The position numbers and the translations under genes are program-made. Of a DNA stretch of 64,000 bases, positions 11,124 through 22,248 are shown one piece after another (positions within the stretch are counted from its first letter, which is position 1; each line of letters begins with the position of its first letter). The notes under the pieces are model-generated. The model had not been told where the DNA came from. It was given only the letters and a program-made list of their open reading frames with translations, and did no database searches. The stretch is from Sordaria brevicollis (lineage: Eukaryota > Ascomycota > Sordariomycetes > Sordariales > Sordariaceae): positions 1,703,001-1,767,000 of the forward strand of contig JAUTDP010000005.1 of NCBI GenBank assembly GCA_033439795.1, given 5' to 3'.

Positions 11124-13115
11124 ATGCCCCGAAGGATTACCAACCCCTTTTCCTCCTCCTCCTCTTCCTCCACTATGCCGAACCCTGACAGGGCCGCTGA
11201 GCGAAGGCCGTCTCTGTCCAAAGCCACCCGCATTGCTCAGTTCTTCTCTTCGCCCAAGAACAAGGATCAGCTCTCGGAAAAGCAGGCCCTCCAGGCCATG
11301 CAGCAGAACCAGGGCGCCGGTATGGCGACGAGCATTCTTTCGCTGCCCTCCATTCAACTCTCCGAGGAACTCAACAGCCATGAGTCGACCACTCTTTTCC
11401 AGCCTCCCTCCCCCGAGGAGACCCTCAAGCGCCAACGCGCCGAGGCCCAGTTCGGCCCCCTGAACAGCCAGAGCCACCGCTACATCAGCACACACGATGG
11501 CAGCACTCTCGAGCCTCCCGTCGAAGACGAGCCCCCATACTACTATGTCCTCACCACATATCTCAGCTATCTTATCCTCATCTTCTTCGGTCACGCTCGC
11601 GACTTTTTCGGCAAGAGATTCGGAGACCAGACCCACTACAAGGCTCTCCGGGAACAGAATGGCTACGCACCCCTCAACGATGATTTCGACAACTTTTACG
11701 TTCGCAGACTCAAGATGCGCATCGACGACTGCTTCGCCAGACCCACCACTGGTGTCCCCGGCCGCTACATCACTCTTCTTGACCGCAAGTCCGATGATTT
11801 CAACCGCAACTACCAATACACCGGTACCTGCACTGAGACCTTGAACATGAGCTCGTACAACTACCTTGGTTTTGCCCAATCCGTTGGCCCTTGCGCCGAC
11901 GCCGTCGAGGAGTGCGTTCGCAAGTATGGCCTCAGCAGCTGCAGCCCTCGCGCCGATGCTGGTACCTCTGATCTCGCTGTCGAAGTTGAGCGCGAAATTG
12001 CCAAGTTCGTCGGCAAGCCTGCTGCTATGGTTTTCTCCATGGGCTTCGTTACCAACGCTGGTTCCTTCCCTGCGCTCGTGTCCAAGGGTGACCTTATCAT
12101 TTCCGATGAGCTCAACCACGCCTCTATCCGTATCGGTGCCCGTCTTTCTGGAGCTGTTATCAGGTCATTCAAGCACAACAACATGGAGGATCTTGAGAGG
12201 TTGCTTCGTGAGGCTATTGCTCAGGGTCAGCCCCGCACTCACCGCCCCTGGAAGAAGATCCTTGTCGCTATTGAAGGCCTCTACTCGATGGAGGGAACCA
12301 TGTGCGATCTACCCGGCGTTTTGGCTCTCAAGAAGAAGTACAAGTTCTACCTCTACATCGACGAGGCTCACAGTATCGGTGCCGTTGGTGCCAACGGCCG
12401 TGGTGTCTGCGATTATTTCAAGGTTGACCCTGCTGAAGTCGACATTCTCATGGGAACTCTGACCAAGTCTTTCGGTGCTAATGGCGGTTACGTTGCGGCT
12501 GAGAAGCACATTATCGACAAGCTCAAGGCTACCAACGCTGCTACCATTCTCGGTGAATCGCCTGCTCCTGCTGTTCTCATGCAGATTCTCGCTTCGCTCA
12601 AGATTATCGAGGGCGAGCTTGTTCCCGGCCAGGGCGAGGAGCGTCTTCAGCGCATTGCCTTCAACTCTCGTTATCTCCGTCTCGGACTTAAGCGCCTCGG
12701 CTTCATCGTTTATGGTCACGATGACTCCCCTATCATTCCCGTCATGCTTTACAACCCCGGCAAGATTTCTGCTTTCAGTCACGAAATGCTGAAGCGCAAG
12801 ATCTCGGTCGTCGTCGTCGGTTATCCCGCCACTCCTCTTATTAGCTCCCGCGCCCGTTTCTGTGTATCGGCTGCCCACAACAAGGACGATCTTGACCGTC
12901 TTCTCGCTGCCTGTGACGAAGTGGGTGACATTCTCCAGATCAAGTTCTCTACAGGTGTGGCTGGTGGTCTTGAGCCTTTGCCTGCTGGTGGTACCCACGA
13001 GATGGAGAAGGAGTACATCAAGGCTAAGGGCCAGGCTCTCATCAAGCCGCCGAGGTGGAAGTTGGAGGACGTCATTGCACGTGGTGTTGAGGATGCTAAG
13101 CGCCCATTGAGGTAA
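11124..13115 (+). CDS. LCB2: serine palmitoyltransferase subunit 2 (long-chain base synthase LCB2)
   Basis: An intronless 663-aa frame. It is the PLP-binding catalytic subunit of serine palmitoyltransferase, which condenses serine with palmitoyl-CoA in the ER as the first step of sphingolipid synthesis; the partner is LCB1. The N-terminal 90 residues are Ser-rich and disordered. One membrane segment lies near residues 139-165 (YYYVLTTYLSYLILIFFGHA). The alpha-oxoamine synthase core follows: NMSSYNYLGFAQS, the SCSPRADAGTSDLAVEVE block, DELNHASIRIGARLSGA, and IDEAHSIGAVG with D413 and H416 that contact PLP. The Schiff-base lysine is K448 in GTLTKSFGANGG. The LCB2-specific context separates it from LCB1 (which lacks the lysine) and from 5-aminolevulinate synthase. 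The start is the first ATG after an in-frame TTG-initiated stretch; MPNP further in is a less likely alternative. Codon use is strongly biased to C-ending codons, suggesting high expression. Confidence 0.96.
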   Translation: MPRRITNPFSSSSSSSTMPNPDRAAERRPSLSKATRIAQFFSSPKNKDQLSEKQALQAMQQNQGAGMATSILSLPSIQLSEELNSHESTTLFQPPSPEETLKRQRAEAQFGPLNSQSHRYISTHDGSTLEPPVEDEPPYYYVLTTYLSYLILIFFGHARDFFGKRFGDQTHYKALREQNGYAPLNDDFDNFYVRRLKMRIDDCFARPTTGVPGRYITLLDRKSDDFNRNYQYTGTCTETLNMSSYNYLGFAQSVGPCADAVEECVRKYGLSSCSPRADAGTSDLAVEVEREIAKFVGKPAAMVFSMGFVTNAGSFPALVSKGDLIISDELNHASIRIGARLSGAVIRSFKHNNMEDLERLLREAIAQGQPRTHRPWKKILVAIEGLYSMEGTMCDLPGVLALKKKYKFYLYIDEAHSIGAVGANGRGVCDYFKVDPAEVDILMGTLTKSFGANGGYVAAEKHIIDKLKATNAATILGESPAPAVLMQILASLKIIEGELVPGQGEERLQRIAFNSRYLRLGLKRLGFIVYGHDDSPIIPVMLYNPGKISAFSHEMLKRKISVVVVGYPATPLISSRARFCVSAAHNKDDLDRLLAACDEVGDILQIKFSTGVAGGLEPLPAGGTHEMEKEYIKAKGQALIKPPRWKLEDVIARGVEDAKRPLR

Positions 13116-14226
13116 AATACTTGTTTGGACGATCTTGGTGGCACCTTAAACTCACTTGAGAAGACCGGTGTCGTTGTATATATATACCCCTGAGCGGTTG
13201 GGCTACATTATTCCATGTGCCTCCTCTTGGAAAATCTTCTTTGCCCTTTGGGCGGCATGAGGATGTCGATTGACATATCTCTTTTTCTCTTTTTCTGCAG
13301 GCTCCCAGGAATCTTTTCATGGGGTTTTAATGAAGACATGCCAGGGACGGGCCTAATGTTTAAAACTTTTGGAAGAGAAAGCAACGATACGGGAAAAGCA
13401 AGCCTAATGAGCAAGGCGTATCTCGCGAAAAAGTTGCTCGTTTTAATATGACATTGGCATTGGAGTTGGGGGGTTGGTTGGGACAATCAACTGTACGAAA
13501 ATAAATGTGGACGATAAGGAGGGGGTTACTTTAATGACACTAAGCAATATACATAGACGAACTCTCAAGGAAGAAGAGTAAACAAATTTCAATGTAAAAA
13601 CAAATAACAATGGAAACTATTACACATCTTCAACTGAACTCTCAACGTTACACGAATCCTCTGAGTCTGATTGTTACATGTGGCTTTGGGGCCGATGTTG
13701 GTACAGAAAATCCTCCAAAGAAATACCCCGCTTAAACACGTGAACCCGCGCTCATCACCACTTTTTCGTCATTGGTGATACGCGAACTTCATTCCCATCA
13801 GCGCGTCACATCTCGAATCTGACCTTGAAGTTCAGACGATTTTACTCGGCGTATAAGTTTAGGCAGAAACGTTTTGTTCGGCGCACTGGGCCGCTTTTGC
13901 AAATCTTGCCTCCGACCTCGAAACGCTTGCGTCGCTTCCTGCAACTCATTCTGCAACTCGACCACCACTCCCAACCTTGCTGCCAAAGCAATTGCCCTAA
14001 TCAACGGCCATCAATTAATCGAGCCAGATCAAGTCGATACATGAAGAATCAGAGGTTGTACTCCATCCAGTATCGTATCGTTTTCGGTACTTTTGCAAGC
14101 TTAGGAAGTCTGGCCACGATCCGTTTGCTTCCTGCGCCTTGACCTCTCACTCCCGTCTGCATCAGCGACGCTTCTATCCCAACTCATAAACCAACGCCCG
14201 CAGGCGAAATCGGAACCGAAGCAACC
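13116..14226. other. intergenic region downstream of LCB2
   Basis: Holds the LCB2 3' UTR and the promoter and leader of the DUF4211 gene. A pyrimidine-rich leader with CAACC and CAACTC motifs precedes the ATG at 14227. Open frames are short and featureless, and no RNA gene or repeat was seen. Confidence 0.45.
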
Positions 14227-16658
14227 ATGGCACCAGGCAAAAAGAAGGCCAAAAAGCCTAAACAACAAACCTTGGAGGGCGTTTTAGGTGAGTTTACTCC
14301 CTCGAGCAAAGTTTTATCCCGGGGTCATTCATTCCACTTCACTCCTCACTTCTTCTGCCTTTTTTCTCTCCATTTCCTTTCTCACTCACCTCCTCAACTC
14401 GACTAACATAAAAACCAGGCCAACCAAGGGTCAAACCACCCACTATCAAAAAGAAAAACACCTCAACGCGCAGCAATACGACCAGCTCTCCTGCCGCTGC
14501 TGTCGTAGCAGAAGCCACCACGACGATGGCAACACCAACCCGATCAACCCGCCAGACCCGACAAAGTCAACCCTTCATCTCCCCCGCCCACCAACTCCCA
14601 GCCTCGTCAGCAGTCTTCATGCCCAAAATTTCCACGGCCGAAGCCAAGAAACGGACCATCGTTATTGACTCGGATTCGGATTCTGATGGCGCGGCCCCCA
14701 AGATAGACGACTACTACGGTAAAGCGGGCGCAGGAGAGGAAGATGACTTACCTGTCTTTTCATCACAGGCTGTGGTGACGGTCACTCATAACCCACGTAC
14801 TCCACGCGCTAATTCTGCTGGGCAAAAGAAGAAGGATGTGGTTGTGTTGGATGAAGACGATGATGAGGATGAGGATGATGACATGCCGCTGCAAAGCACT
14901 CAGCGTACTAGAGGTGTTAAGAGGCAGATGGCGGTTTTGTCTGAGGAGGATGAGGATGAGGGCGGCGATGATGGACAAGTCAAGGGTGAGGACAAGAAAG
15001 ACGAAGAGGAGGATGATCAGTCAGATTCGGATAGGATTTTGTCGTCGGCAGTGCGAAGAAGGGCTACAAGGCGCGGTGGAGAAAAGTTGGAGTCGAGTCC
15101 GGCTAAGAAGCGACGGTTGATCAGTAGGAGGCCATCGGCAAGCTCACCGGCTAAGGTGGAAGAGGAGGAGTCTGATATCGACATATCGGGGGTAAAGGAG
15201 GAGGACGAAGACGAAGATGAGGAGGATGTGAAGCCTCATCGTTTGGGCTTGGGCAGGGGCAGGCTCACGAGCTCGTTTGCCGCCGCAGACTCGGCGGATG
15301 AATCAACCGAACCACCCGTTAGGGCCAACAAACGTCGTGTCAAAAAACGAATGACGGAGAAGGAGAAGGCGAGAGAGCTGCTAAGGCGCAAGCGAGCGGG
15401 CGAACCCATTGATGATCTGTTGAACGACGAGGAGGAAGATGACGAGTCGGAAGTTGAGCTACCTAAGAAGGGCTACTACGACACTGACTCTGATAATCCT
15501 GCACTTTCAGAGTTTGAGGATGAGGAGACTGGTGAGGAGGAAGCGGTCGTCAAGGATGAGAAGAAAAGGAAGGATAAGAAGAAGATCAAGAAAAAGGATA
15601 AGAAGAAGGATAAGAAGCGAAGGGAGATATCGCCTGACTCGGAGGATACCGAAGATGACGAACGGAACGGCAACGCGGGAGGATCCTATGAAGACGAAGA
15701 GATGCAGGACTTCATCGCCGAAGACGACTCGGACGCCCCCATCGGCGCGCCTGACGAATTTGGCATCCCAATCGAGTTTACAAGGCATGCGCATAAGCCG
15801 CTCAAGGAGCACTTCCGCGATGTCGTTGAGTGGCTGGTCCACTACAAAGTCCACCCTGACTTCCGCGAGAAGAAAGAGGAGCTATATAGGTTGGGCTGGA
15901 GGAAGTTGGATGACGAGGTCCGCGGTTTGGCCCAGAGCAAGTTCGCTTCCTCTGCCTGGAAAACAGATTTCTACATGGCGTTGAGGGCCCGTCCCTACTA
16001 CACTAGTGGTGAAACCCATGAGGAGAGTTTCCTCGCCGATAACTGCGCGGCATGCGGAAGGAGTGGACATCCTGCCAAGTAAGTTTACAATGCGCAGTCT
16101 TTTTACCCCCTTGTCATCAAAACTAACGCACTTTGTCCTCGCAGATTCGAAATCGCCTTCTCCGGCTCACCATACTACAAAGATTTCTCCCACCCCAGGT
16201 TCCTCGAACCCGTTCCCAATTCCAATTCTCCTGCTGCCTCCGCCGACAGCGAGGAAGAAGACGTCGACGATTACGAGTACGACGCCGATGGCAATACCAT
16301 CCCCGCCCCCTCTCGGCACTGGAAGATCGGCTCCGTGTGCCACTCCAACGCTGAGACCGCGCACAGCCTGTTACACTGGCAGTACGCCTTGCTTGACTGG
16401 GTCGACACCCGCCTGTCAGAAGAAGGACATCTGGCGGCTGCCGGTGCCATTTCCAAGAAGCGCAAAGAAGGGGAGACGAAAGAGGAGCGCAAGAAGAGGG
16501 TCACCAAAAAGAAGTACAAGTTGGTGGCCAAGGTGGTGAGCGAGTGGGAGGCCGAGGGAACGGTGAAGGCGCTGTTTAGGGAGTTCAAGAGCATGTTGGA
16601 GGAGGCGAGGAATAAGAGCACGGCAGGGCCGAGGGCGCAGAAGGGGTGGGCGAAATGA
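14227..16658 (+). CDS. acidic nuclear protein with C-terminal DUF4211 domain
   Basis: Model: exons 14227-14287, 14419-16078 and 16145-16658, giving 744 aa. Exon 1 encodes only MAPGKKKAKKPKQQTLEGVL. Both introns have clean signals (GTGAGT with CTAAC and CCAG; GTAAGT with GCAG) and join the frames in phase. The middle 350 residues alternate acidic Asp/Glu runs with Lys/Arg runs (for example KKKDKKKDKKRRE), including likely nuclear localisation signals and casein-kinase sites. The conserved part begins near EFTRHAHKPLKEHFRDVVEWL, continues through FYMALRARPYY and the DNCAACGRSGHPAKFEI cysteine cluster, and ends with RHWKIGSVCHSNAETAHSLLHWQYALLDWVD. This matches the DUF4211 family, also found in animal QSER1/PRR12-type chromatin proteins. 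QQTLEGVL at the N-terminus is only loosely like a PCNA-interacting motif. A chromatin role is an inference. Confidence 0.85.
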
Positions 16659-17116
16659 ACAACTGACTCGAAAGGTATGCCAAGGAGAGAGATCGGAGGA
16701 AGGAGCGATTTGCTAGGTATGCATGGTTAACCTGCTTCATGCCTTCTTTTGAAGGCAGTGGCTCTTTATTATACAGACGGGACGGGAAGAACAAGGAGGA
16801 AGGAGCCCCACTGCAGCCTGCTTTCTGTGATGCAGTGGTAAAAGTGGCAAGCTACAAAGAACCTTGCTTATCGTACCACCTAAATTTCTTTATTGCTTGA
16901 TAGTATACACCATAAGTCGTCAAACAGGGCGGAATGTGCTTGGCCCTTTTCCCAGAACTTGTAGAGATATCTTGTCAACCAACGATGTATGTTATATACT
17001 GCCTACGGATGGAAGTAGCCTGGTCTCTCTAACCACCAACTCCCGTTTGTCTGTTTCATCCCCATCAATCAACTCCGTTTTAAAATAGGTACTCATGTTT
17101 AGTCCCTTGTCTCTCT
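16659..17116. other. convergent 3' intergenic region
   Basis: About 460 bases between converging stop codons. It contains the 3' UTRs of the DUF4211 gene and the PL20 gene. No gene or repeat was seen. Confidence 0.45.
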
Positions 17117-18012
17117 TCAAGGACCACCAATAGCAGTGGTGATGGGACCAGTCTCAATGTACACGCCAGAGAAGTAAAAATCCTCGATAGTATCACTATA
17201 CCCGTTCCTCGGCAGCTCCAAGACGCCCAAGTGCCAGTCCGCGCCGTTGGACGAAGTTGAGACCGAGACGGGAGCGACGACTTGCTTCAGAGGCTCACCG
17301 CCCTCGGAGTGCCAGAAGCCGACTTTGTTCGCGCTGAAGTCCTGTTTGTTTACCGTTATGTCAGCCATCTGTTCATCCAATATATCACTCCCACTACACA
17401 GCATCAACCGTAGAATCAAACACTAGAGAGGAGGAGACTCACAATCTCATAAGCAACATTATGCCAAACCCCCGCCTTCCACTCCGTCTTCCATCCACTC
17501 CTCTGATTCGTCATCCACTGCAAGTTGGGATTACTCGTCCCCTGCTCCCCCGAAATCCACCCATATTTCAACTCCGTAAAATGGCTCTCAAAGAAACAAA
17601 TCTGATGTTCCCTATTCACACTCGGAGCATTCTTATCGCTCCTCATGATACTGAAGTGATAAAACACCTTTCCACGGTTGATGGGCTGGTTTGTCTGCGG
17701 GATCAGCTCGATGCGTCGCATGTTTTGTCCGTTCCAGTAGGCCGTGTTGTCGAGCGTAAACTTGGCGCCCTGTCGGGAGACGGTGTCGTTGGGGTTTTTG
17801 TAGGAAGGGGAAAGGGCGATGTATTTGTCTACGGACCCGGAGCCGTGGATGTAGTATTGGTAGGGGCCGACTTGGTTGGACCAGGACCATTTGTTGAGGT
17901 CGGAGGCGGAGGTGAAGTCGTTGAAGCGGCCGTCCCAGAGGAGGGCGGCGTGGGTGGTGGTGGTGGACATGGCCGCCGAGAGGACGGCGGCGAGGAGGGT
18001 TGTTGTCTTCAT
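17117..18012 (-). CDS. secreted PL20 endo-beta-1,4-glucuronan lyase
   Basis: Model: exon 1 18012-17443 (190 codons), intron 17442-17342 (101 nt, GTGAGT...AAACAG), exon 2 17341-17117, giving 264 aa. A signal peptide covers about residues 1-22 (MKTTTLLAAVLSAAMSTTTTHA). The mature protein is a beta-jelly-roll lyase with LLWDGRFNDFTSASDLNKW, YIALSPSYKNPNDTVSRQG, MRRIELIPQT, VFYHFSIMRSDKNAPSVN, HQICFFESHFTELKYGW and DWHLGVLELP. The pattern and length fit family PL20 glucuronan lyases such as the Trichoderma enzyme, which cleave beta-1,4-polyglucuronate by beta-elimination outside the cell. The assignment rests on recalled family similarity and not on a search. A neighbouring sugar transporter gene lies on the same strand 950 bp upstream. 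Confidence 0.82.
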
Positions 18013-18963
18013 TGTGGACGGAGTGGTAGGTGAAGATGGAGGCTGAAGTGAGAGACGGACGAAATTGGCAGGGAAGGTATGGACTTCAGAAGGAGGACGT
18101 AGATATGGTGTTTATATATCCTCTTACTTTGAAAATGACAGGCATTTTGGATCTCGGAAAGACGATCTATGCATATTGCAGTAATCAAAATGCGTCTTGC
18201 TCGAAGGCAAAATGTATCAAAGGGCAATCTGGAAGAGGGGACAACGGTCCGTGACTGGAGGAAGAACCGATCACGCACAAAGCTGGAGGGAAGATTGCGG
18301 ACAGCAGCCTCCGGTATTATATGGACTGGCAATATTGATCAGCGGGATCGATGTGCTCGGAGTTTAGCCTGTATTATATCTCTCCCGCGGCATCAACCAC
18401 GAAGGGTTGACTATAAGCCTATTGGAGGCTTCATGAAAATTCAGCTGCTGCGTGATCGGTGGCCTTGACTGCTCGATCAAAACAAGTTCGAGCTCCTAGA
18501 ATGCGTTAAACCCATTTAGCTCTAAACATCTCACGATTGTGCCTTCGAACGAAGAATCATGTGTGGTACTCTCCTGTATTAATCCTAGACCACTGTCTAA
18601 ACTAATTCCTGAGGAAAAGATACTGTTCTAAAAATGTCACCCCAAGAATCCGTGAAGGGGAAAGTCATACCGAGGCACGCCGACCACGTTGAGTGACCGA
18701 GTATCCTTAGATGAACAGTGCGCGGCGCTGATGAACCATTACCCAGGCTACAAAACCATGGATCCCAAATAAAACGATAAATAAAACCCAACTCTCTGCA
18801 TCTTCTCATCTCTTCATTATGTCCCATTCTTCTGAAGCTCTGGTTGCTCTTGACCTTTTTAGCGTACGGTCCGTATCCAATGGTCTATACCGACGAGGCA
18901 TCGAGAGACTCGAGTTCAACTTTGAGAAAATCGTTCCGATGGCCGAATGTGTACGGAAAGCTT
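18013..18963. other. PL20 promoter region and transporter 3' flank
   Basis: This 950-bp gap holds the promoter and leader of the glucuronan lyase (a TATATAAA-like stretch on the minus strand at 18112-18119) and the 3' end of the transporter gene. No coding frame is convincing. Confidence 0.4.
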
Positions 18964-21109
18964 TTAGTATTCCATGCCACCGAAGCTCTTATTTCGGACG
19001 AGCGTTGCGCGTTCGAGACTTGCACGCGGGGGTTGATCGAAGGACCGGCTACGACTATGTACGCTCGGTCTTGGGGCGGCATCTCCTTCCTCAATCGCAC
19101 TGATTTCGTCATAAGTAACAGTAGGCTCATCCCGGATGCGGTGAATGAAGAGGGCCGAGATCAAGACTGTGATGCCGCCGAGCGCCAAGACAATGGCAAT
19201 ACTGTGGTCACCAGGCGTTCCTCGAGGTTTCTGAAAAAGGCGGAAAATGATACTGCTCGCAACCGTCGCAATGATTTGCGGTGCCGCGATTGCCATGTTG
19301 TGAATACCAAGGATGACACCGGCCTGATCGGCTGCTTCTGCCTCGTCCTTACCGAGGTCGCTGCTGCCTTGGTTTTCATCAGACGAGTACCCATCCAGGT
19401 TATCAAGGCGACTGGGTGAAAGACGTTGTTGCTGAGTCCGCCGTTCCTCGTCCCGCCGAGAGATCTCTGCGCTGATGATTGCCCAGGGCGCCCATAGCGT
19501 CAAAGCCCAGGTGATGCCGACGAGACCGATGAGAACGGTTGCGGCTGTAACGGTTCGCACAAAGACGGTACAAAGCATACTGCAGGTGAACAGTATCTGC
19601 GAGAACATCCAGGCGCGACGAAGTGTGAATCCGGGGATGATCAGGTGATGGGTCCATGACCTCTGTTCGGGCTCGTAATCCTTAATTACTGAAGGAGCCT
19701 CGCCAGGGGCATCGGCCGTCACCGCTGGTTGATCGTAGGTGGGTGCGATGAAGAATGGCAGGAAGACGTTTGTGGCCAGACTTGTGATGGCAAAGATGAG
19801 CAAGGCAAATGTGCCAACCTGTGTTGCCCTTTCATACAACTCGTCGAGCTCCTTCTCGGTCATGTTCGGGTTTTCCTCGAGGAATGGCTCAGCGTAGATC
19901 TCTCCAATGTATGAGGAGGTGTAGAAAAGCATGGGGAAGAAGCCAATCCAAGCACAAAACTGGACTTGGCAGACCTTCTTGGTTTGCGGCGGCAGGCGTT
20001 TGATCGATGTGAAAATCTTCTTGAAGAAGGCAACCACACCGGGCTTATCTTTGGCGGGAGGTCCCTCGAGTCTCGGGTCCCTCTCCTTGATGAGAAGGCA
20101 AGTCATGAGGACAGTAGTGCCAAGGGCAATGCTGGCAATACCACAGAGCTCCTTGAACTGACTATCCCCAAGCCACCAGAAGGCCGTGGCGAGCTTCGCG
20201 TATCCGGCAAGATAACCGCAAATATTGCCGATACCTACGAATCTGCTTGCCATGGCGTTTGCGCTTTCTACGAGATGTTAGCAATCGGTAGTCCCAATGC
20301 TTTGAAGCGGTATTGAAGGAGCACATACCTTGCTGGTGGGTGGGCGCGCAGTCTACGATGAAGGCGCGAATCGCTGCTTGGACTGGAATTGACAGGTCAG
20401 CATGTCATTTGTAGCCGTGTTGGGTGAGTAATACAAGGGTCATACCAGTATTGATGGCAAAATCAAGGATATAGATCCAGAGCACAGCGGTGCAGATGAT
20501 ACAGAACTTGACGCCGTCGGACTGAGGGTCGGCACCAAAGAGCCCGAGGAAGCCAGTAACGATCTCTCGGGTCCAGGCGAGGAACATCAGCGAGACAATG
20601 GTGGCGGCAGCACCTCCAAGCATGAAGGGCTTGCGCTTGCCCCATCGAATGCGGCAGTTGTCACTCATCATGCCGACGTATGGTTGCACCAAGGTGCCCG
20701 AGAGGGGACCAGCAATCCAAACCAGAGCCATCAAAGACTTGCTGATACCGAGAGAAAGCAAGTATGGGGATCCATTGGACATTTCAACCGACCAAGCAAT
20801 CTGCAGGCCACCGATGCTGATGGTCAAAAGGATCATATACCATACGCTCTTTGTGGTTTGGAACTCGTCGGCCGAGTCGGCGCCCTGATCGCTGGAGCCA
20901 TCCTGGCCATCGACCGGAGATAGCAGGGGTGACTGTTCGCCGATGAAGAATTGCTGATTGGTACTATCGCTCGCACCGTCACGACGACCGGTACTGATAC
21001 GTGGTGCCGGCTCTTCGCGACGAGGTTTGGGTTGTTGCGATTGTTGGTGATGGCCTTCGTTGCCTGCGGGGCGGGCCCGGTCTGGTTGCTCTGCTAATGA
21101 CGACGTCAT
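18964..21109 (-). CDS. GPH-family sucrose / alpha-glucoside:H+ symporter (SUT-like)
   Basis: Model: exons 21109-20446, 20382-20329 and 20267-18964, giving 673 aa with introns of 63 and 61 nt. The 54-nt middle exon restores the family motif AAIRAFIVDCAPTHQQE. A 110-residue hydrophilic N-terminus rich in Gln/Arg/Pro precedes about 12 membrane segments. Diagnostic features are GGLQIAWSVEMSNGSPYLLSLGI in the first helix and the RIRWGKRKPFMLGG loop typical of the glycoside-pentoside-hexuronide family. SRFVGIGNICGYLAG and the long central cytosolic loop with ERDPRLEGPP also fit. The family includes plant SUTs and fission yeast Sut1, which import sucrose or maltose with protons at the plasma membrane. 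A Ser/Asp-rich loop after helix 10 and the C-terminal tail are probably cytosolic. The ATG at 21109 is used because the frame upstream contains a stop and no other ATG. Confidence 0.88.
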
Positions 21110-22215
21110 GCGGAGATGCGGGTTATCGATGTCTGAAGGTGACCTGCGTCTCTCGATCGCGCGCAAGGGATGCCTTAATAACGGCTAGAGATAAGAGTAT
21201 TGACAACTCCCTCTGCGGTGAGCTGCCAGAAAGAAGTGTGTCGATGCGATGCGCAGTTGGGTTGGAATCGGGTTGTTGAGAGGGTTATGTAGGTCTATAG
21301 GTAGCGAGGAAGAAAGAAGTTGGTGTGTTAGTGTTTCTGATGTTAGAGGAGGCAAGGAATAAGTGCGGATTTACACCACCGCGGCCTAGAACCACTGCCT
21401 AGCGAGCGGTTCACCAGTGATATCGGAGATGGCCTTGTTGAAATCTGCTGCAGCTCCACCAATACCAACATGCAATTCTTCCAGACAACGTAAAAGGCAG
21501 ATTCGAAATGCAATGGAGTGGTCAAAATGGGCAAGGGCTAAGCCATGTGTTATGTAATAAGCAAACGATCAATCACCAGCATACACAGCTCGTTGCTCAG
21601 GCGAGCTTGTCGCTTGTCCGTAATCGTCACGCGGGCAAGTCAACGAATGCCACGAGACCGTCGTGATTCGATTGGAGCGACTGCTGCAAATCTTCGTCTT
21701 GCTGAATGAGGGTCAAGTGAGGGGAGACGGAAACAGGGCAGTCGCAGACCCCGAGGTCGGACAGGAGGAAGGCACAGAAAGCCAGAAAGCGTCAAAATGG
21801 TCAAGAGACTCCAGAGAAGCCTAGACTATGAGACGGACGCACTAACAATTACAAGGCTGGGGGAGCACAGCCAGACCGATGAGACATGCGGGACATGCAC
21901 GGTGATGCTGCCCGTCAACGCTTTGAGCTGGACACAAGGAAGTGAAGAAACACAAGCGGTTTGAAGATGTGATAAACACTCATACTTGACATGGCCTTAT
22001 CAACCAAGCCCCTACTGGCAGGATTCTCAATGCTGGCGGAACAGGTCTCCTGGCTGTGAGTGGTCTGAGATTATGATTTTGCCATCTCAGCTCGGAGCAT
22101 CTTTAACGTTAGTTGGGAGTCTCTTTGTTGTGTCAGAGACTAGGGAAAGCTAGGTACTATAGAAACAAGGCTTTACGCTTGGAAAGACATTGCTTGGAAG
22201 GGTCCGGGTACTACC
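21110..22215. other. transporter promoter region and flank of the DNA transposon
   Basis: About 1.1 kb with normal base composition up to the TA dinucleotide at 22216. It should include the transporter promoter. I see no gene, and the frames present are short. Confidence 0.4.
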
Positions 22216-22217
22216 TA

Positions 22218-22248
22218 CCGTAAAAACTCTGGAAACCTAGAATTGTCC
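22218..22248 (+). repeat. left terminal inverted repeat, 31 bp
   Basis: It is a perfect inverted match to 25344-25374, and similarity ends abruptly after GTCC on both sides. It is preceded by TA at 22216-22217. Confidence 0.95.

Noticed and set aside
11118..12119. 333-codon open frame on the minus strand
   Set aside because: It lies wholly antisense to LCB2 and is a complement artefact of its C-ending codon bias.
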